NCBI GenBank assembly: GCA_033065855.1
Contig: JAVXUO010001766.1
Coordinates: 124,001-188,000, forward strand
DNA: 64,000 bases
Direction of reading: 5' to 3'
Source of the DNA: Escallonia rubra
Lineage: Eukaryota; Streptophyta; Magnoliopsida; Escalloniales; Escalloniaceae
In this document: positions 13,032 through 25,748 of the stretch, one piece after another
Position numbering within the stretch: position 1 is the stretch's first letter
How the letters are laid out: each line of letters starts with the position of its first letter
Position numbers and translations under genes: made by a program
The notes under the pieces: model-generated
The model's input: only the letters and a program-made list of their open reading frames with translations
The model's database searches: none
What the model was told of the DNA's origin: nothing

Positions 13032-13482
13032 TGTTGTGGCCAAAAATTGACCGTGACTGAACGAGCCTCGATTGGGACCAAACGCGCATACTTGCAAAGC
13101 ACAACACAATCAAATGGTGACGTGCCGGGACCCCCAGAGGGGGCTCCGGCGGGGAGTCTCTGATGCTTAAGTCAATAAGTAATTTTGAGAGAGTATCTGA
13201 AAATATTAGATCGTCAGAACTTACCTATTTCCTCCCCTTCACTTCCATTTTATAGGAATATATTAAAGGGTCGGTTACTTGACATAATGGGTAGTTCTCC
13301 TCATTAGTGGGAGGTTACCAGGTTTTAATGGGCAGTTATTGCTCATAATGAGATAGTGGAAAGGTGGGCAAGTGCCACTCCCACTTCTCCAAGAATCAAG
13401 GAGCAGTTTTGGTGCCACCTAACGGTGACAAGTGTCACTTTCCTATTGGTGGGTATTTTTTTACCCATATCATTTGCCCCCC
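13032..13482. repeat. Left LTR
   Basis: 451 bp, TGTTGTGG to CATATCA. It holds a GC-rich segment with GGGACCCCCAGAGGGGGCTCC (about 13129-13149) and TTTTATAGGAATATATTAAA, a possible promoter or poly(A) region. Compared with the right LTR it has about 13 extra bases near 13338-13350. Confidence 0.88.
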
Positions 13483-13616
13483 ATTCCATGTTCTTTTTGG
13501 AGAAAGAATATGGAATAAAGATGAATATTTTAGCATCGAAGTAGTGTTCCGTGCTAGAAACGTTTAGCCAAAGGTGGTAGTTCTCGCTTGGTGGGGAAGC
13601 TTCCATTTGGTGAAAG

Positions 13617-14900
13617 ACTTGTCTACTCGGCCTGGCCGAGTAGAGGCCTTCATCGGTGCTCGTCTACTCGGCTTGGTCGAGTAAAGGCCATCATTAAGTT
13701 TGTCTACTCGGCTTGGTCGAGTAAAGGCCATCATTAAGTTTGTCTACTCGGCCTGGTCGAGTAAAGGCCACCATAGAGGCTCGTCTACTCGGCTTGACCG
13801 AGTAGAGGCCAGCACAGGAGCTCGTCTACTCGGCCTGGCCGAGTAGAGGCCACCATAGGGGCTCATCTACTCGGCTTGGCCGAATAGAGGCCATCATATG
13901 AGCTCGTCTACTCGATTTGGTCGAGTAGAGGCCACCATAGGGGCTTGTCTACTCGGCTTGACCGAGTAGAGGCCATCACAAGAGCTCATCTACTCGGCCT
14001 AGCCGAGTAGAGGCCTTCATCGGGGTTTGTCTACTTGGTTTGGCCGAGTAAAGGCCATCATGGGAGCTCGTCTACTCAACATGGTCGAGTAGAGGCCATC
14101 ATGAGAGCTTGTCTACTCAGTTTGGGTAGAGGCATGGGGGGTCTAATACGCTCAACGCCGAGCAGAGGTTAAGACCAAATAGGCTCGTCTACTCGGCTAA
14201 ACGAGTAGAGGCATTAAGGGTCTAATTCGCTCGTCTGCTCGGTAGAGGCTAAGACCAAAGGCGCTCGTTTACTCGGTAGAGTAGAGGCATGGGTCTAATG
14301 CGCTTGTCTGCTCGGCAGAGGGTAAGACCAAAGGCGCTCGTCTACTCGGTAGAGTAGAGGCATGGGTCCAATGTGCTCGTATGCTTGGTAGAGGCTAAGA
14401 GCAAAGGCGCTCGTCTACTCGGTAGAGTAGAGGCATATGGGTCTAATGCGCTCGTCTGCTCGGTAGAGGCTAAGACCAAAGGTGCTCGTCTACTCAGTAG
14501 AATAGAGGCATGAGGGGTCTAATACGCTTAATGCCGAGCAGAGGTTAAGACCAAAGGAGCTCGTCTACTCGGCTAAACGAGTAGAGGCATTAAGGGTCTA
14601 ATTCACTCGTCTGCTCAGCTTGGCGAGTAGAGGCAAAGACCAAAGGCGTTTGTCTACTCGGTAAAGTAGAGGCATGGGGGGTCTAATACGGTCAGTGTCG
14701 AGCAGATGTTAAGACCAAATGAGCTCGTCTACTCGGCTAAACGAGTAGAGGCATTAAGGGTCTAATTCGCTCGTCTGCTCAGTTTGGCGAGTAGAGGCAA
14801 AGGGGTCTAATGTGCTCGTCTGCTCCGCTTTGCAAACAGAGGCTTAGACCTCGATTGCAACTCATATACTTGGCTGGGCGAATAGAGGCTGAGGCTTTAT
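13617..14900. repeat. Palindromic minisatellite in the LTR element
   Basis: More than 25 diverged units carry a core such as CTACTCGGCTTGGCCGAGTAG, itself an inverted repeat that can fold into a hairpin. In the left half (13617-14110) units recur every 36-45 bp with spacers like AGGCCATCAT. In the right half a longer unit alternates CTCGTCTACTCGG with GGGTCTAATNCGCTC and TAAGACCAAA. Codon periodicity is absent and no frame stays open, so it is not coding. Confidence 0.9.
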
Positions 14901-16904
14901 AGAGGATTCGAGTGAAGTAGCGTGTCCACTCAATTTTGTCAGTTTCTAACAAGGGATATAAGGGTAAACTTACCCCCTGTTATGCTGATTGATTGTCACC
15001 ACGTGTTGGTTGTCCCAACGGTTGTGAGATCTTGACTATTGGATTACAATAATATCTCTATATAAGGAGAACTCATTTCATTTCTCTTCACTTTATTTTT
15101 GAGCAGGAAAGACTTCAAGAGGCCTAAAGGAGCTCGTATGCTCGGTCTAGCAAAGTAGGAGTCCATCGGAGTTCTTCTGCTCAGTTCGGCGAGCAGTGAG
15201 TTAGGAATTTGAAGGGTCTCTGCTATGTGAGGCTTACGCAACTCCTCGAGAAAATAATGACTAAGTTGGGCCAAGGTTTAGGTGGCTCTTTATAGAGATG
15301 AACACGGTTTGCCAGGCTAGACCAACACAAATGTCCTTAGTGAAGGTGTGCCGAATGATAACTGGCGCTATGATGCTAAGCTTCTCAAAGTGTTGGTCCT
15401 GAAAGTGGCTAGAGCACGGTTGAAGCACTAATGAGTGAGCTTCATAATATCTCTTATTAGGCCGTTTATTCCTGGAATGACGACGCTCCTCGTCATTTTA
15501 GGTAAAGTGATGTGGCGATTGCAACGGTTTTGGTCATTCTCGTGATGCACAAAGCGAGATTATTTTCGAATTCATCTTTCGGGTGACCTTGGATGTTAGG
15601 TGCAAAAGCTTTCAGCGTGATGATGAGGAGGTTAGATGAGGCATCATTGAACCGGTGTCTCGTTAACAAGTGATTTGTAGTGCTTGACATATCCGAGAGG
15701 GACGATTGACCAAGGCTTGAAACTACTTGATAGATTCTTGTACAGCATGAGTGGTGACGACCAGGTCGTGAAGTTCAGCCATCGTATAAGAGGGAGTGCA
15801 GGCTCCGTGCGAGAGTGGTCGTAGTATTATATACATGTAGCCCCCTGACTAAGAAGGCATAAATGCAATGATGGATTCTTAGTCATTGTGTTGGGCATGT
15901 TCGTAAAAAGAACCGTTGGTTGCCGGCTTGTTAAGACAAGTAGATAAAGCTAAGGAGTGCGGAGTGCGGTCTATCTGGTCAGCTAGATGAGCGGATAAAG
16001 TTGGAGGACCGTGTCTGTTCAAGTAAGTATCACGCGTGGAGTTCGTTAGTAGATGCCACTAGATGACTAATAAAGACATTGCAACATTTGCCGATACGCT
16101 GTGTAGCGATGTGCAACAGTGTGGCAAGTAAGAATAGGGGCACAAGATTTCAAATTCGCCAGGCGTACTGGCAAAGCTATAATCATAGGCTGTGACGCTC
16201 TTATCGTTATTAGATTAATGGTAACGTGTGCGTCTCCATTTCACAAGTCAACATGTGGCGCTTAGCAGGCAGGATGATGCCTTTGAAGTTCTTAGTGTAA
16301 CTAAAGCAACAGGGACAATGAGCTTATTTTTTTCAGTTATGAAGTGGTTTGCATGTCACTGTTGGAAGTCTGGGGATGTAGTATAAACCTTCGTAACAGG
16401 AAAAACATGTTACGGGAAAGTATAGCAAGAGAGCATATGAGCTCATAAAGGCAACTATATTTTAACGCTAAAATAAGACTAATAATCATGCTCTGTGACG
16501 CCATTACTCCCCTGCTAGTTTGGTTAGGATGTGTCATATTGCGTGACGCAAGCGAGACATAATAGAAATTTATGAGCTTGCACTCAGATGGCCTGAAGGC
16601 GCTTTACCAATTGAAGCAATTGGGCGACGCCAGACCAAAAAATTAATAGGTTTTTGGCTAAAATATTTAAGCAATACAGAGGTGTATGCTAAAAGTGTTG
16701 TGCTTTAAATCATAGTCGTTGCGTATTATGCCGTGTACAAACAACTCTATGTATACAGGCTTTAATGACGAATGTGGCTGTTCATGTGTAGGCTTTAAGA
16801 CACATGTTGCAAATATCAAATAAACAGAACTTTGTGGATTCTAAGTTAAATATGCAAAATTATGGGGTAAAAACTTAAGTCCTTAAAAAGGAAAGTGTGT
16901 ACCT

Positions 16905-18790
16905 GATTTATTCGATTGGTGGCTCAAGCTTTTCTTCTTCAGGCCATCAAAGCGCGGGTGAAGCGTCGTCGCCACCGCTCGATTGCGCCTAGCGTTGTTC
17001 AGTGCAGACCCAAGGCAGTGGAGTGTTCGGTGAGACCGTGGCAGCCCATCGTTTGGCAATCACAGCGATTGGACACGACAACGACCATTAATGGTGGTGC
17101 ACGGTGGCGGCGAAGCTGCTATCGGGGGCGCGACGGCAAGGAGCTGGCCTGAGATGTTGCAGCAGTGGCCTGCTCAAACGAATCCACGGCGGCCGCGGAT
17201 CTTCAATGGCTGATGAGGCGACTGCGCTGTCACGGTGGGTGATTCGTGATTGGTGAGGCGTTTGACCCTGACGGCGCTGCAGGTGAAAACAGCGGTCGCT
17301 GGTCAGTGCTGAAGGCTTTGGTGCGGTGGCTGAACAAAACCTTATGGGGAATGGACATGTGGCTCTTCCGGGGCCGTGACGCTGGTCGATTGGTCCATTG
17401 TCAGGTGGTAGCGGCCTATTGACGGTGTTAGGGCAATGATTGATTGAGGACCCATGGTGGCGGTCGCTTAATGGTTTTGAAGGCGCCGCCCTCGGTTGCG
17501 ATGGAGTGGGTCTGTTCTCTCCCGATGGTGGCCGGGGAATTGTTTGGACTTGTGATTGGCGGGGCGTTGACTGGTTTTGCCTCCGGCGGTCGAATAGTGG
17601 AGCTGGCGGTTGCGACATTGCAGGTCTGAACATAATGAGTTTTGCGGCGCTGCCATTGGTCGATGGGATACCCGTCTTTTGTCTTGCAGACCCACGGCGG
17701 TGGGACGTTTGATATGGCGGTTGAAACCCGTCGCCAGAAAAAAGTGGTGCTGGCGGTGTTGCCGTTTCTCGCCCCATTTTTTTCTTTCTCTAGAGATTTT
17801 GTAGGGAGGCGTTTGAATTGTCGCCTTAACAACCCACGGTCCTGGGCGACCGGTGACTGTTCCTATCGCAGTGGCGGTGGCTGTGGCCATTCCGGTGTCT
17901 TAACAGTGTTGCGATTTCGACAGTGTGTTGAGCGGCGGCAGCGCTGCTTTCTCGGAGCACTGCTGTTGATCGAGATGAAGTGGCAGACCTGTGGTTGGTA
18001 TTACGACGCCGCCATGGACTGAGGTCTTTATATATGATTGGCGGATCGCGATGGTTATTTTGATTGGTGTCACTGATTGGCCGGAGATTGAAGCGGCGAT
18101 GAGGAGTCGACTGAAGTGGTGGCGGCAGCCTACCTCACGGTTGCGGTGGCGTCGCTAATTGTAGGGGAGTTGACAAGCCGCGTTGGCGACAGTGGCCACC
18201 GACGGTGGTGATCTTCTGTGTCTTTTTTTTCTTCTTCTTTTCTGGTGACGGCCCAACTGAGAATGGGCATTGCATCATGATAGCTACGCGGTTGTGGTTG
18301 TCATCACATCCGACGGCTGCGACTATGTTGCGCACCCCGTAGTTGTTGTCTGCGACTCCTATCTTGGACTGAGGTTTGGTATTTGCGACTGGCTGAGGAT
18401 TGTAGCGCCTGCACTCAGGTTGAGAACTCTTTTTTCCCCTTCCTTTTCTTTTGTTGTGACGACGGCCGAGTCGGCAGTGAGGGTTGTGTTACGGCGACCA
18501 TGGTGTGGGGTGGCCTTGCGTGGCTGAACAAAGCACTGCCGTGAGGTGACGCCGCCGACGACCCACAGTTGCACATACACTGGATGATGGCAGTGGAGGT
18601 TACTTCATGGCAGCGGTGGTAGCTTGATATGAGCGTCATTGGGTGGTAATGGCATTGATGACCACCGATGGTGTACTAACCACCATGAACGCTGCCGGTG
18701 CTGCCAATGATTTTACAGCTGGCGTTCTGAACTCCTTGCTTTTCTTTGCTGATGTGTTTGTTAGGTCTGCTTGGCTGGTCAGTCCCACGG
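16905..18790. other. GC-rich non-coding block in the LTR element
   Basis: About 1.9 kb rich in GGTGGCGG/CCGCCACC words, with long but overlapping open frames on both strands (the longest is 229 codons on the minus strand, 17088-17777). The translations are low in complexity, rich in Pro, Ser, Arg and Gln, and match no domain I know. The frames follow from the absence of AT-rich stop codons. It could derive from captured host DNA, but I cannot identify a source. Confidence 0.5.
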
Positions 18791-18802
18791 ATGACGTCAA
18801 AA

Positions 18803-19228
18803 TGTTGTGGCAAAAAATTGACCGGGACCGTACGAGCCTCGATTGGGACCAAACGCGCATACCTGCAAAGCACAACACAAGCAAACGGTGACGTGTCGGG
18901 ACCCCCGGAGGGGGCTCCGGCGGGGAGTCTCTGAAGCTTAAGTCAATAAGCAATTCTGAGAGAGTATCTGAAAATATTAGATCGTCAGAACTTACCTTTT
19001 TCCTCCCCTTCACTTCCATTTTATAGGAATATATTAAAGGGTCAGTTACTTGACATAATGGGTAGTTCTCCTCATTAGTGGGAGGTTACCAGGTTTTAAT
19101 GGGCAATGAGATAGTGGAAAGGTGGGCAAGTGCCACTCCCACTTCTCCAAGAATCAAAGAGCAATTTTGGTGCCACCTGACGGTGACAAGTCACTTTCCT
19201 ATTGGTGGGTATTTTTTTTCCCATATCA
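18803..19228. repeat. Right LTR
   Basis: 426 bp, TGTTGTGG to CATATCA, followed by the ATAGA target duplication. It carries two short deletions relative to the left LTR. Confidence 0.88.
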
Positions 19229-19516
19229 ATAGATATCTCATTTTCTTAGTTAGTATTTTTTTTATTATCTAGTAGTTAGCTGGTTATTGCATATCTATAT
19301 ATAAAAAAGTTTTTTTTATGCATTTTTGTAATTTTTTTTATAGTTTGTTCTTAATTTTGTAACTGTTGCTTGCTGCAAGCTTTTATTATATTGCAATTCT
19401 TACCGGATGAGAATCTTATTCGTAAGTCTTTTACTTAACGGCATGTTTTGCAACTCTCTCAGTTAATCTTGGTATATATTTTTGCGCTTTTATAAAAAAA
19501 AAGGACACTTATGGAA

Positions 19517-20939
19517 GAGATTTGACGAAAAACTAGTCGTGACTAGTTACAAGGGATTTTAGCACTCCAAATCCCCTTTGAAATCCATCATAAAAATTTG
19601 GTAAATCTATTTTATTACAATCAAAACAAGAAATTTTGTGCAATGTATTTTCAAATCTTTCATAAAAGTGAAATCTCCAATTCAATTATGCTCTTAGTTT
19701 TCTTTTTTGAGCGGGAGAGGTACAACACCTCTCCAACTGGAGAAAACTGTAACATTACCATCATCATCAACCACTCCATTGCCACCACTATAACCAACTT
19801 TGCCGCCACCAAAATTCCCCACCGTTTTGATTAAATTGATCCCCAACTTGGTGTAAATAAATTTCACACCATCCATCGCAATTCAGTGTCATGGAATTTC
19901 AAGGATGGGTTGGTTGTTCGCCGCCTCAAACTACCACCCACACGGATCACCATCATCTAACCAAATGCCACAAAGTTACCTTCTTTTTGCTTCAAAATTC
20001 AGATTCAAAATCAAGTGAAATTCCTAAATATAATTAAGTTAGAAGCCAAATAAGGTGTTGAGTTCGGAAAATGTAATTAAGATCTAAAACTTGAATTGAG
20101 TTGACCAAACATCAAGCCATCGATGGGATGGGATGGGATGGGATGGGATGCAATGCTATGCTGGTGGATGGTTGCAACAATTGAGGCAGTGGTAGTTTTT
20201 ATATGATGCGACGACAATGATGCCTAAAGGATACAACAGTGGTGGTGGTTGGCACGAGGCAACCAAGGTGGCTTGTGGGAGTCAAATGCGGGTGCTGGGA
20301 GTGGGGTGGGGGTGAAGGTGGAGAGGTGGTGCGGTTGAGAAAAGAAGAGAGAGAGGGGTGTGAAGAAACTGAAAAGATGGACATGTTTGGTTGTTAGAGA
20401 AGGGCAAATATCATCTATACTACTTACAATGAGAACACCTTTTTCATTTTTGGTATAACACTTTTTTGGTGTTACATTGAAAGTGATTTTGGTAACGACA
20501 TGTGTCCAAAATGAGGGTAAAATCGTAAAACACTTTTTTGGTATTACATAATTACCTACTTACAATGTTGACAAGTGACATTTCAAGAAAATTTCTAAAA
20601 AGTGACACAAAATAAAAATCTTAATTGGTAAGTAACTAACTATAAAAATATTTTTAGTTTTCACAAATTAAGATTCATCAAAAAATATAGTTAAATTTTT
20701 TTTTATGTCAAGTTTGATACGATAATAATATTTTGCTAACTTATTTTTCTGTTATTTAATATTTATTTTACTGAATAAAGATAATAAACACGTATACATG
20801 ATGTTTAATATATTTTTATTTTTAACAAAATCTGTACCTTTAATTTCATTTTCGCACATGCGTTGCGTGTGCTATGGTGTCTCGTAGTTGATAATGATTA
20901 TATTCTACAAAAAGAAAGTGAGCAATATCTTTGAAAAAG

Positions 20940-21002
<63 letters not shown>

Positions 21003-22780
21003 AGACATTTTTCAGGAAGGAGGGAGTAACTTATTGACCACCACAATTTCATACCGTGAAAGTGTAGTCTCCAATCATGTTTTCAAATTAAATAGTTAAA
21101 AACAATTCAATAAATGAAGAAATCGTGGCTTGAAATTACACGAAAAGTAATGAGTTTCAAAATGCTGCATACAAGTAAATAACTTATTAAAGCACAATTT
21201 TTGGGTTAAATAAGGTATTTGTTTGTCAAGACACAATGGCCGGACCATTAGACACTGTCCGACCATCTGGAGAATTTCTAGGTGCACCAAAGTAAAGATT
21301 ACGAAAAGGCCACTCACCGCTCTCCAAAGGTATCCGCAACATGAACATATTAGATAGTATTAGATCAATCTAGATTTTGTTTTCAATGTAACTTAAGATA
21401 AAAATTGATTAGTAATATTGTTAGGTTGATAGATATTAATTGATTTGAATTATCCTCGTCACCTACATATAGGCGCTTGTACACTCAACCAACAATCATG
21501 AATGCAATCCTATTTTATATTTCTAAGAACCTGACTGCATGGGATCGCCTTGCCTTTCTGCCCGGAGGCAAGTAGTTACGAAGAATAAGAAAACAAAACA
21601 ATATGACACCGTTGATCATGGCATCATCATAAGATAACTTACATTTCAATGGTTACATGCGCATTCACTATACTAAACACGTGAATAAGTTTCACATCTT
21701 TTTTTACACGGTTAAAAGTGGTAAATGAAGCACATCACCGCGCCCCTGCATGCTCCGGCCATCGACACATTCCACTTTGCTCCGTTGCATCCCGCCGTGC
21801 CCAAGTCAACCAAGAGAATGATTGATGGTACCATGTGAAGAAACATGAAATTGAAAAAATTAAGGGGGGAGGGGGTGGTGATGGGGAAGAAATGGTGAGA
21901 TGAGAGAATATGAAAAAGCAAACATAAGAAAGGAACTCTATTATTTCTTGCCTGCTTGGTGATGGAAACTAAAATCTTCACCAAAAAGCTTTACCCACCA
22001 CATGGACAGACACCGGATTCAGGCTGAATCCATGTGGAAACATCTATGACTCCATCTCTTTTGCTTGTTTATATCTCTATTAATACAACACAGTCCTGCG
22101 ATAAAGAAGAGACCTATATGCGGCATAACTCAACTCTGGAACTTCTTCCCAAGTGATCAAACTGAAGCTATCCCAAATTGAACTCTAAAATCAGAATATT
22201 CTTCTTAAAATGACTTTTCAAACAAAACATCAGAAATAATATGTTCACGGTGCGGATAGATTTTGAGGACTTGATGAATTTCTGAATTGGTGGTGACTTA
22301 ATTTGCAAATTCTGACATTTTGTGAGGGGGAGACACTCTAGGGGCTCGACTTTAGGGAGGAACTTGGTTCAAAAGTCCACATATAAACATTAATCGGAAA
22401 TAAAGGATAGACCAATGTCAAATTTCACTGTGCCCAAACAATTCTAATTTCTGAAATACGTTTCTGAGTGAGGGCCTCTAGTGCATTCTAAGAACATCTA
22501 CACTTACTTAAGATAAGTGCCTTGATTCCAGAAGAAATAATACAAGCTTTGCAATGACCAACCATAAGCCTAGTTAAAAAATCAAGCACTTGGAAAACAA
22601 ATTAACCGTCTAAGCCGTGTTGGCTAGATCTGCATACACTAAATCACGTGCTTCCAACCAATAAAATGTATCAAATCAGCAGTGTTCAAAATGACGCAAA
22701 AGGTCAAGCAACGCAAGAAAGGAAACAGAAGCATCTAGTAGTCCATATGTTGCCTCTTTTACAGCATATCCAAACCAAGC
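19517..22780. other. AT-rich intergenic DNA with simple repeats
   Basis: No gene is seen. It holds a GGATG pentamer run (20122-20150), an AT dinucleotide run (20943-20998), and a block at 20400-20590 with repeated GGTATAACACTTTTTTGG-like words that resembles 63030-63120 in inverted form. A GGAGGGAGTA motif at 21017 looks like the end of a MITE, but no partner end is clear. Confidence 0.5.
20943..20998. repeat. (AT)28 microsatellite
   Basis: An uninterrupted AT dinucleotide run. Confidence 0.97.
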
Positions 22781-22902
22781 AGCCATCTAGTGAGCATAAA
22801 GTGAACTATTCTTTTGCCTTTTACTAAAGAATACCACGTGCTCGCCATAAACAGTGGCACACGCATCTTTCTAGAGGGTTCTTTCCCTGTGAAATGAGCT
22901 TG
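22781..22902 (+). pseudogene. U5 snRNA pseudogene
   Basis: This matches the U5 copies further on along its whole length and keeps the invariant loop region (GCCTTTTACTAAAGA). The Sm-binding site is lost: GCATCTTTCTAGA replaces GCCTATTTTTGGA. The USE expected 80 bp upstream (22701) is reduced to GGTCAAGCAAC, although a relic of the CAATATG box remains near 22742. It is therefore probably silent. It is the first snRNA relic of the array. Confidence 0.8.
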
Positions 22903-23151
22903 TAAAGTGTATGAGAGAGTTTTTGATTTAAAACTGAGTTCCATTCACACTAGAAGTTGCTCGAGTGGCTTAATCTACAAGAATATGTACATAAGCATAA
23001 ACCTACTAGAGAGGATTATATAAGAAACTTATGTGCTGCCAAATCAAGTTGGCATACGTCAAATTTTGCTTCCAGGGCTCGACACATGTTGTAGATGATG
23101 AATGACGAGGTGATAGCTAGTAATTAAACAAATGTCGGAGCTCAAGCACAT

Positions 23152-23280
23152 ATACTTGCCTGGACGGGGCCAATGGGTGATCAAAACACGTTAGGCTTTG
23201 AAGGGATGTTTGCCTACAGGTCTGCCGAGTGGTGGATCCTGCGTCACAGTTTGTGGCAGAGGAATGCAGGTCCCTGTCAA
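23152..23280 (+). pseudogene. U1 snRNA pseudogene
   Basis: It starts ATACTTGCCTGGACGGGG, so the 5' splice-site recognition region has A to G in ACTTACC. Blocks of stem-loops I-III and the Sm region (CACAGTTTGTGGCAG) can be followed, but there are internal deletions (129 nt against 163) and the final GCGTTCGCGC hairpin is destroyed. No USE is found upstream. Confidence 0.8.
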
Positions 23281-24434
23281 TATCTAAATGAACCATCAGC
23301 AAGTGTACATAATATAACAGGAGCAATAATAAGGCTATCGTGTTAGACCACTAGTTCTAGCCAACACCGCCTAACACATCCAAAATTCAAAGTTTTGAAT
23401 TCATCTGTGAAGTTTATGTTATGTCCTGACGCTTCTCAAAAAGCTTCAAACATATGAATCAACAAATTTATGAACCATGTTTTTCTTAAGATAGTGAATT
23501 CGAAGTTAAAATATTACAAAAAAATATGTATCATCCAATTTACTTGAGGGACATCCACATAGATTTGAACCAAACTGAACCAACCAATTTGAAGACAATA
23601 GACTGAGTCTTAGAGGGAAGATTAATACTCTTTCATCCTGTTTTGAGTCAGAGATCAGCAGGTTGGGAAGCATTATATTATAGCAGACAGATATCCTTTC
23701 AAAATGTAACAGAGTCCACAACAGAGCTAGAAGTTCTTATAGAAATAAACCTGTTCGGTTGGCCATCTGAACTGAACTTCCGTTCTTCTTCTTCCCTGGT
23801 TTTTCTATCAAGTGCTCTTCATTAACTTTTTTATTGGATTATCCAAATCAGAATCCAACATATAGCAACTCAAAAACGTCACTGTAAAACCAAAATATAG
23901 TAAACATAAAACGTTAAAGTGGAACAGTAGTATTGGGGAATTAAGTACTTCTCAAAAACCTTAAAATGGAAGAGTAGCAATCCGAAGACAGTAAACTAGA
24001 ACCTCCTTCCCCGTACTCTTCTCGAAGTCCTGGGTGTTTGGTATAGAGACGAGATCACTCCACTCTATTTTGTTTCGTCGCGTTCTTCAAAGATAACTGA
24101 CATGAACCCTTTTGCTTCTACAAAGCTTCCACTTAAGCATCTATAACAAGCATCACTCCATCAATCTTTCAACCTACATATTCCCCAAATTCATGCGTAC
24201 AGCCAGGGTGCGTGATTGGAGATAGGCCAGTGAGATTCACAATTATGCAAGTGTATTATGATTCAATGCTGAGATTCCATCTCGCATATGCACGCTTCAG
24301 GTCTGATATACATAGTTTAAATTGAGAGATTCTCAACAGTGTAGTGCCTGTTCTAACTTCTAAGAATTTGTAGAGCAAGTCAGCGAGGTCCCTTATGACA
24401 TAGCAATTAATCTTTCAAGGAAGACTTGGCTTTA

Positions 24435-24485
24435 GTCCCACACCGGAGAAGGAATAAAGAAGCAACGTAGACACTACATAAAATG
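24435..24485 (+). promoter_or_regulatory. snRNA promoter (USE + TATA) of U1 copy 1
   Basis: USE GTCCCACACCG at 24435-24445, and a TATA-like CATAAAAT at 24478-24485, about 30 bp before the RNA. The start-to-start distance of 43 bp is of the Pol II class. Confidence 0.8.
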
Positions 24486-24486
24486 A

Positions 24487-24670
<184 letters not shown>

Positions 24671-24679
24671 ATATAGAAT

Positions 24680-25170
24680 CAAGATCTAGTAGACACATCT
24701 GAATCGACTTTGTGAGCTTCATGGGCCATTTATAGAATTTATCGTGTTCTCAGACCCATCTTACTCTGCCCAAAACCCATAAACTAAAGAACACTTCGTC
24801 CTTTCAAGACACTGTTGGGTCAGAATATTTGCTTAATCATCAGGACCCCCCTCCCAAGTAGGATTGACAACAGAAGCAGCACAAGCTTGAAGATTTATTG
24901 GAAGCCAAACAACAATTGTAGAATTTCATTGTGGCTTTCAAACAAGTGACTGCCTTGGTATTGCGCCACCACCTAAACACACCACAGCAGGCATGTCTGT
25001 GCAACAGATGATATCTCTAATGTCAGAATTGAGGCAAAAGTATTTATAAAGGAAACAAACTACAAAAATTAAGCTCCTACTCCCAAAAATTAGAGTCTAA
25101 CAAGCCGCACACCCCACCCAAACAAAATCTGATGAGCAATTATTTTGTCCACCACGCAGGCCCACATAAC
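24680..25170. repeat. U1 3'-flank module, copy 1
   Basis: It resembles 58870-59230 downstream of U1 copy 2 (shared words include AGTAGGATT, CAACAGAAGCA, AGCCAAACAACAATTG and CATTGTGGCTT), showing that U1 genes were duplicated together with their flank. Confidence 0.7.
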
Positions 25171-25299
25171 AGGATGAGAGAATTCCAAGTGTTTGTAATT
25201 CCGATACACTGTTTTAATAGTCCCAAAAACCGCATAATGGCAAGTCAATTGTTTCAAGTTGCAACTATCAACGTGAGCCACAGGTGGAACCCAAGGAAA

Positions 25300-25640
25300 A
25301 GCAGGCACACCTCAGGCCTGCACAATGGGGAAAGATGCAACAGAAATCTGCCCCTCACAGAGAAGCAGCGGCCTCCATATGAAAACACAAATGATAGTAT
25401 GTTAAGCTCTCAAAACAGACAAGACAAAGCAGCACAGCCTCCATAGAAAAACACAATCACGAAAATAACAGGAAATTCCAGAATTGGTTGCATTCTGATG
25501 CATAGAAAGGGAAGCAGTGGCCTGCATTCTGTAATTTGAAGTACGCACTTTCTGATCTATAAAAGGAGAAGCAGTACCTCCATCCTCACTTCCTTGAAAT
25601 AGAACAATTACAGGCATCTCCTTCCAAAGTTGTTATGCTA
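25300..25640. repeat. U2-upstream module, copy 1
   Basis: A module also found at about 28400-28840, 38440-38760 and 42480-42760, with a trace at 63640-63730. Shared words include AAAACACAATCACGAA, ATTGGTTGCATTCTGA and CCTCCATCCTCACTTCC. It marks duplicated units that carried U2 genes. Short open frames in it are not conserved between copies. Confidence 0.7.
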
Positions 25641-25748
25641 GAGCCTCCTCCTCCTCCTCCTCCTTCACCAAGTCCGGGCATGTTCAACTTCTGTTGGGTG
25701 TTTGGTGCAGAGCCACTTTCTTTGCATTTTTCTTGGTGGACGTTTTAG

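Larger units (their letters stand above)
13032..19228. mobile_element. Non-autonomous LTR retrotransposon (6.2 kb, LARD-like)
   Basis: Two direct repeats (13032-13482, 451 bp; 18803-19228, 426 bp) start TGTTGTGG and end CATATCA, so each has TG...CA ends. The pair is flanked by a perfect 5-bp duplication, ATAGA, at 13027-13031 and 19229-19233. LTR copies are roughly 93-95% identical by eye. The interior has no recognisable gag, protease, reverse transcriptase or integrase. I could not identify a clear primer-binding site or polypurine tract. The interior holds a palindromic minisatellite (13617-14900), an AT-richer block and a GC-rich block (16905-18790). It fits a large retrotransposon derivative that needs proteins from elsewhere. 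Confidence 0.88.
12057..19506 (+). mobile_element. LINE-like retroposon, split by a nested LTR element
   Basis: The 3' end (19229-19500) ends in an A-run and resembles the 3' part of the insertion at 52265-53377: both share a TATTCGYAAGTCTTTACTT-like segment and an A-tail. A candidate 10-bp target duplication, ACTTATGGAA, flanks it at 12047-12056 and 19507-19516. The 5' part (about 12130-13030) has CTCTCTCT and GC-rich sequence but no reverse transcriptase, so it is non-autonomous or heavily deleted. The LTR element at 13032-19228 sits inside it. The exact left end is uncertain. Confidence 0.45.

Noticed and set aside
17088..17777. 229-codon minus-strand frame in the GC-rich block
   Set aside because: Low-complexity Pro/Ser/Arg composition, overlaps open frames in all other registers, and has no domain; it is explained by the lack of stop codons in GC-rich DNA.
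20846..21052. Minus-strand frame with a long Ile-Tyr run
   Set aside because: Product of the AT microsatellite.
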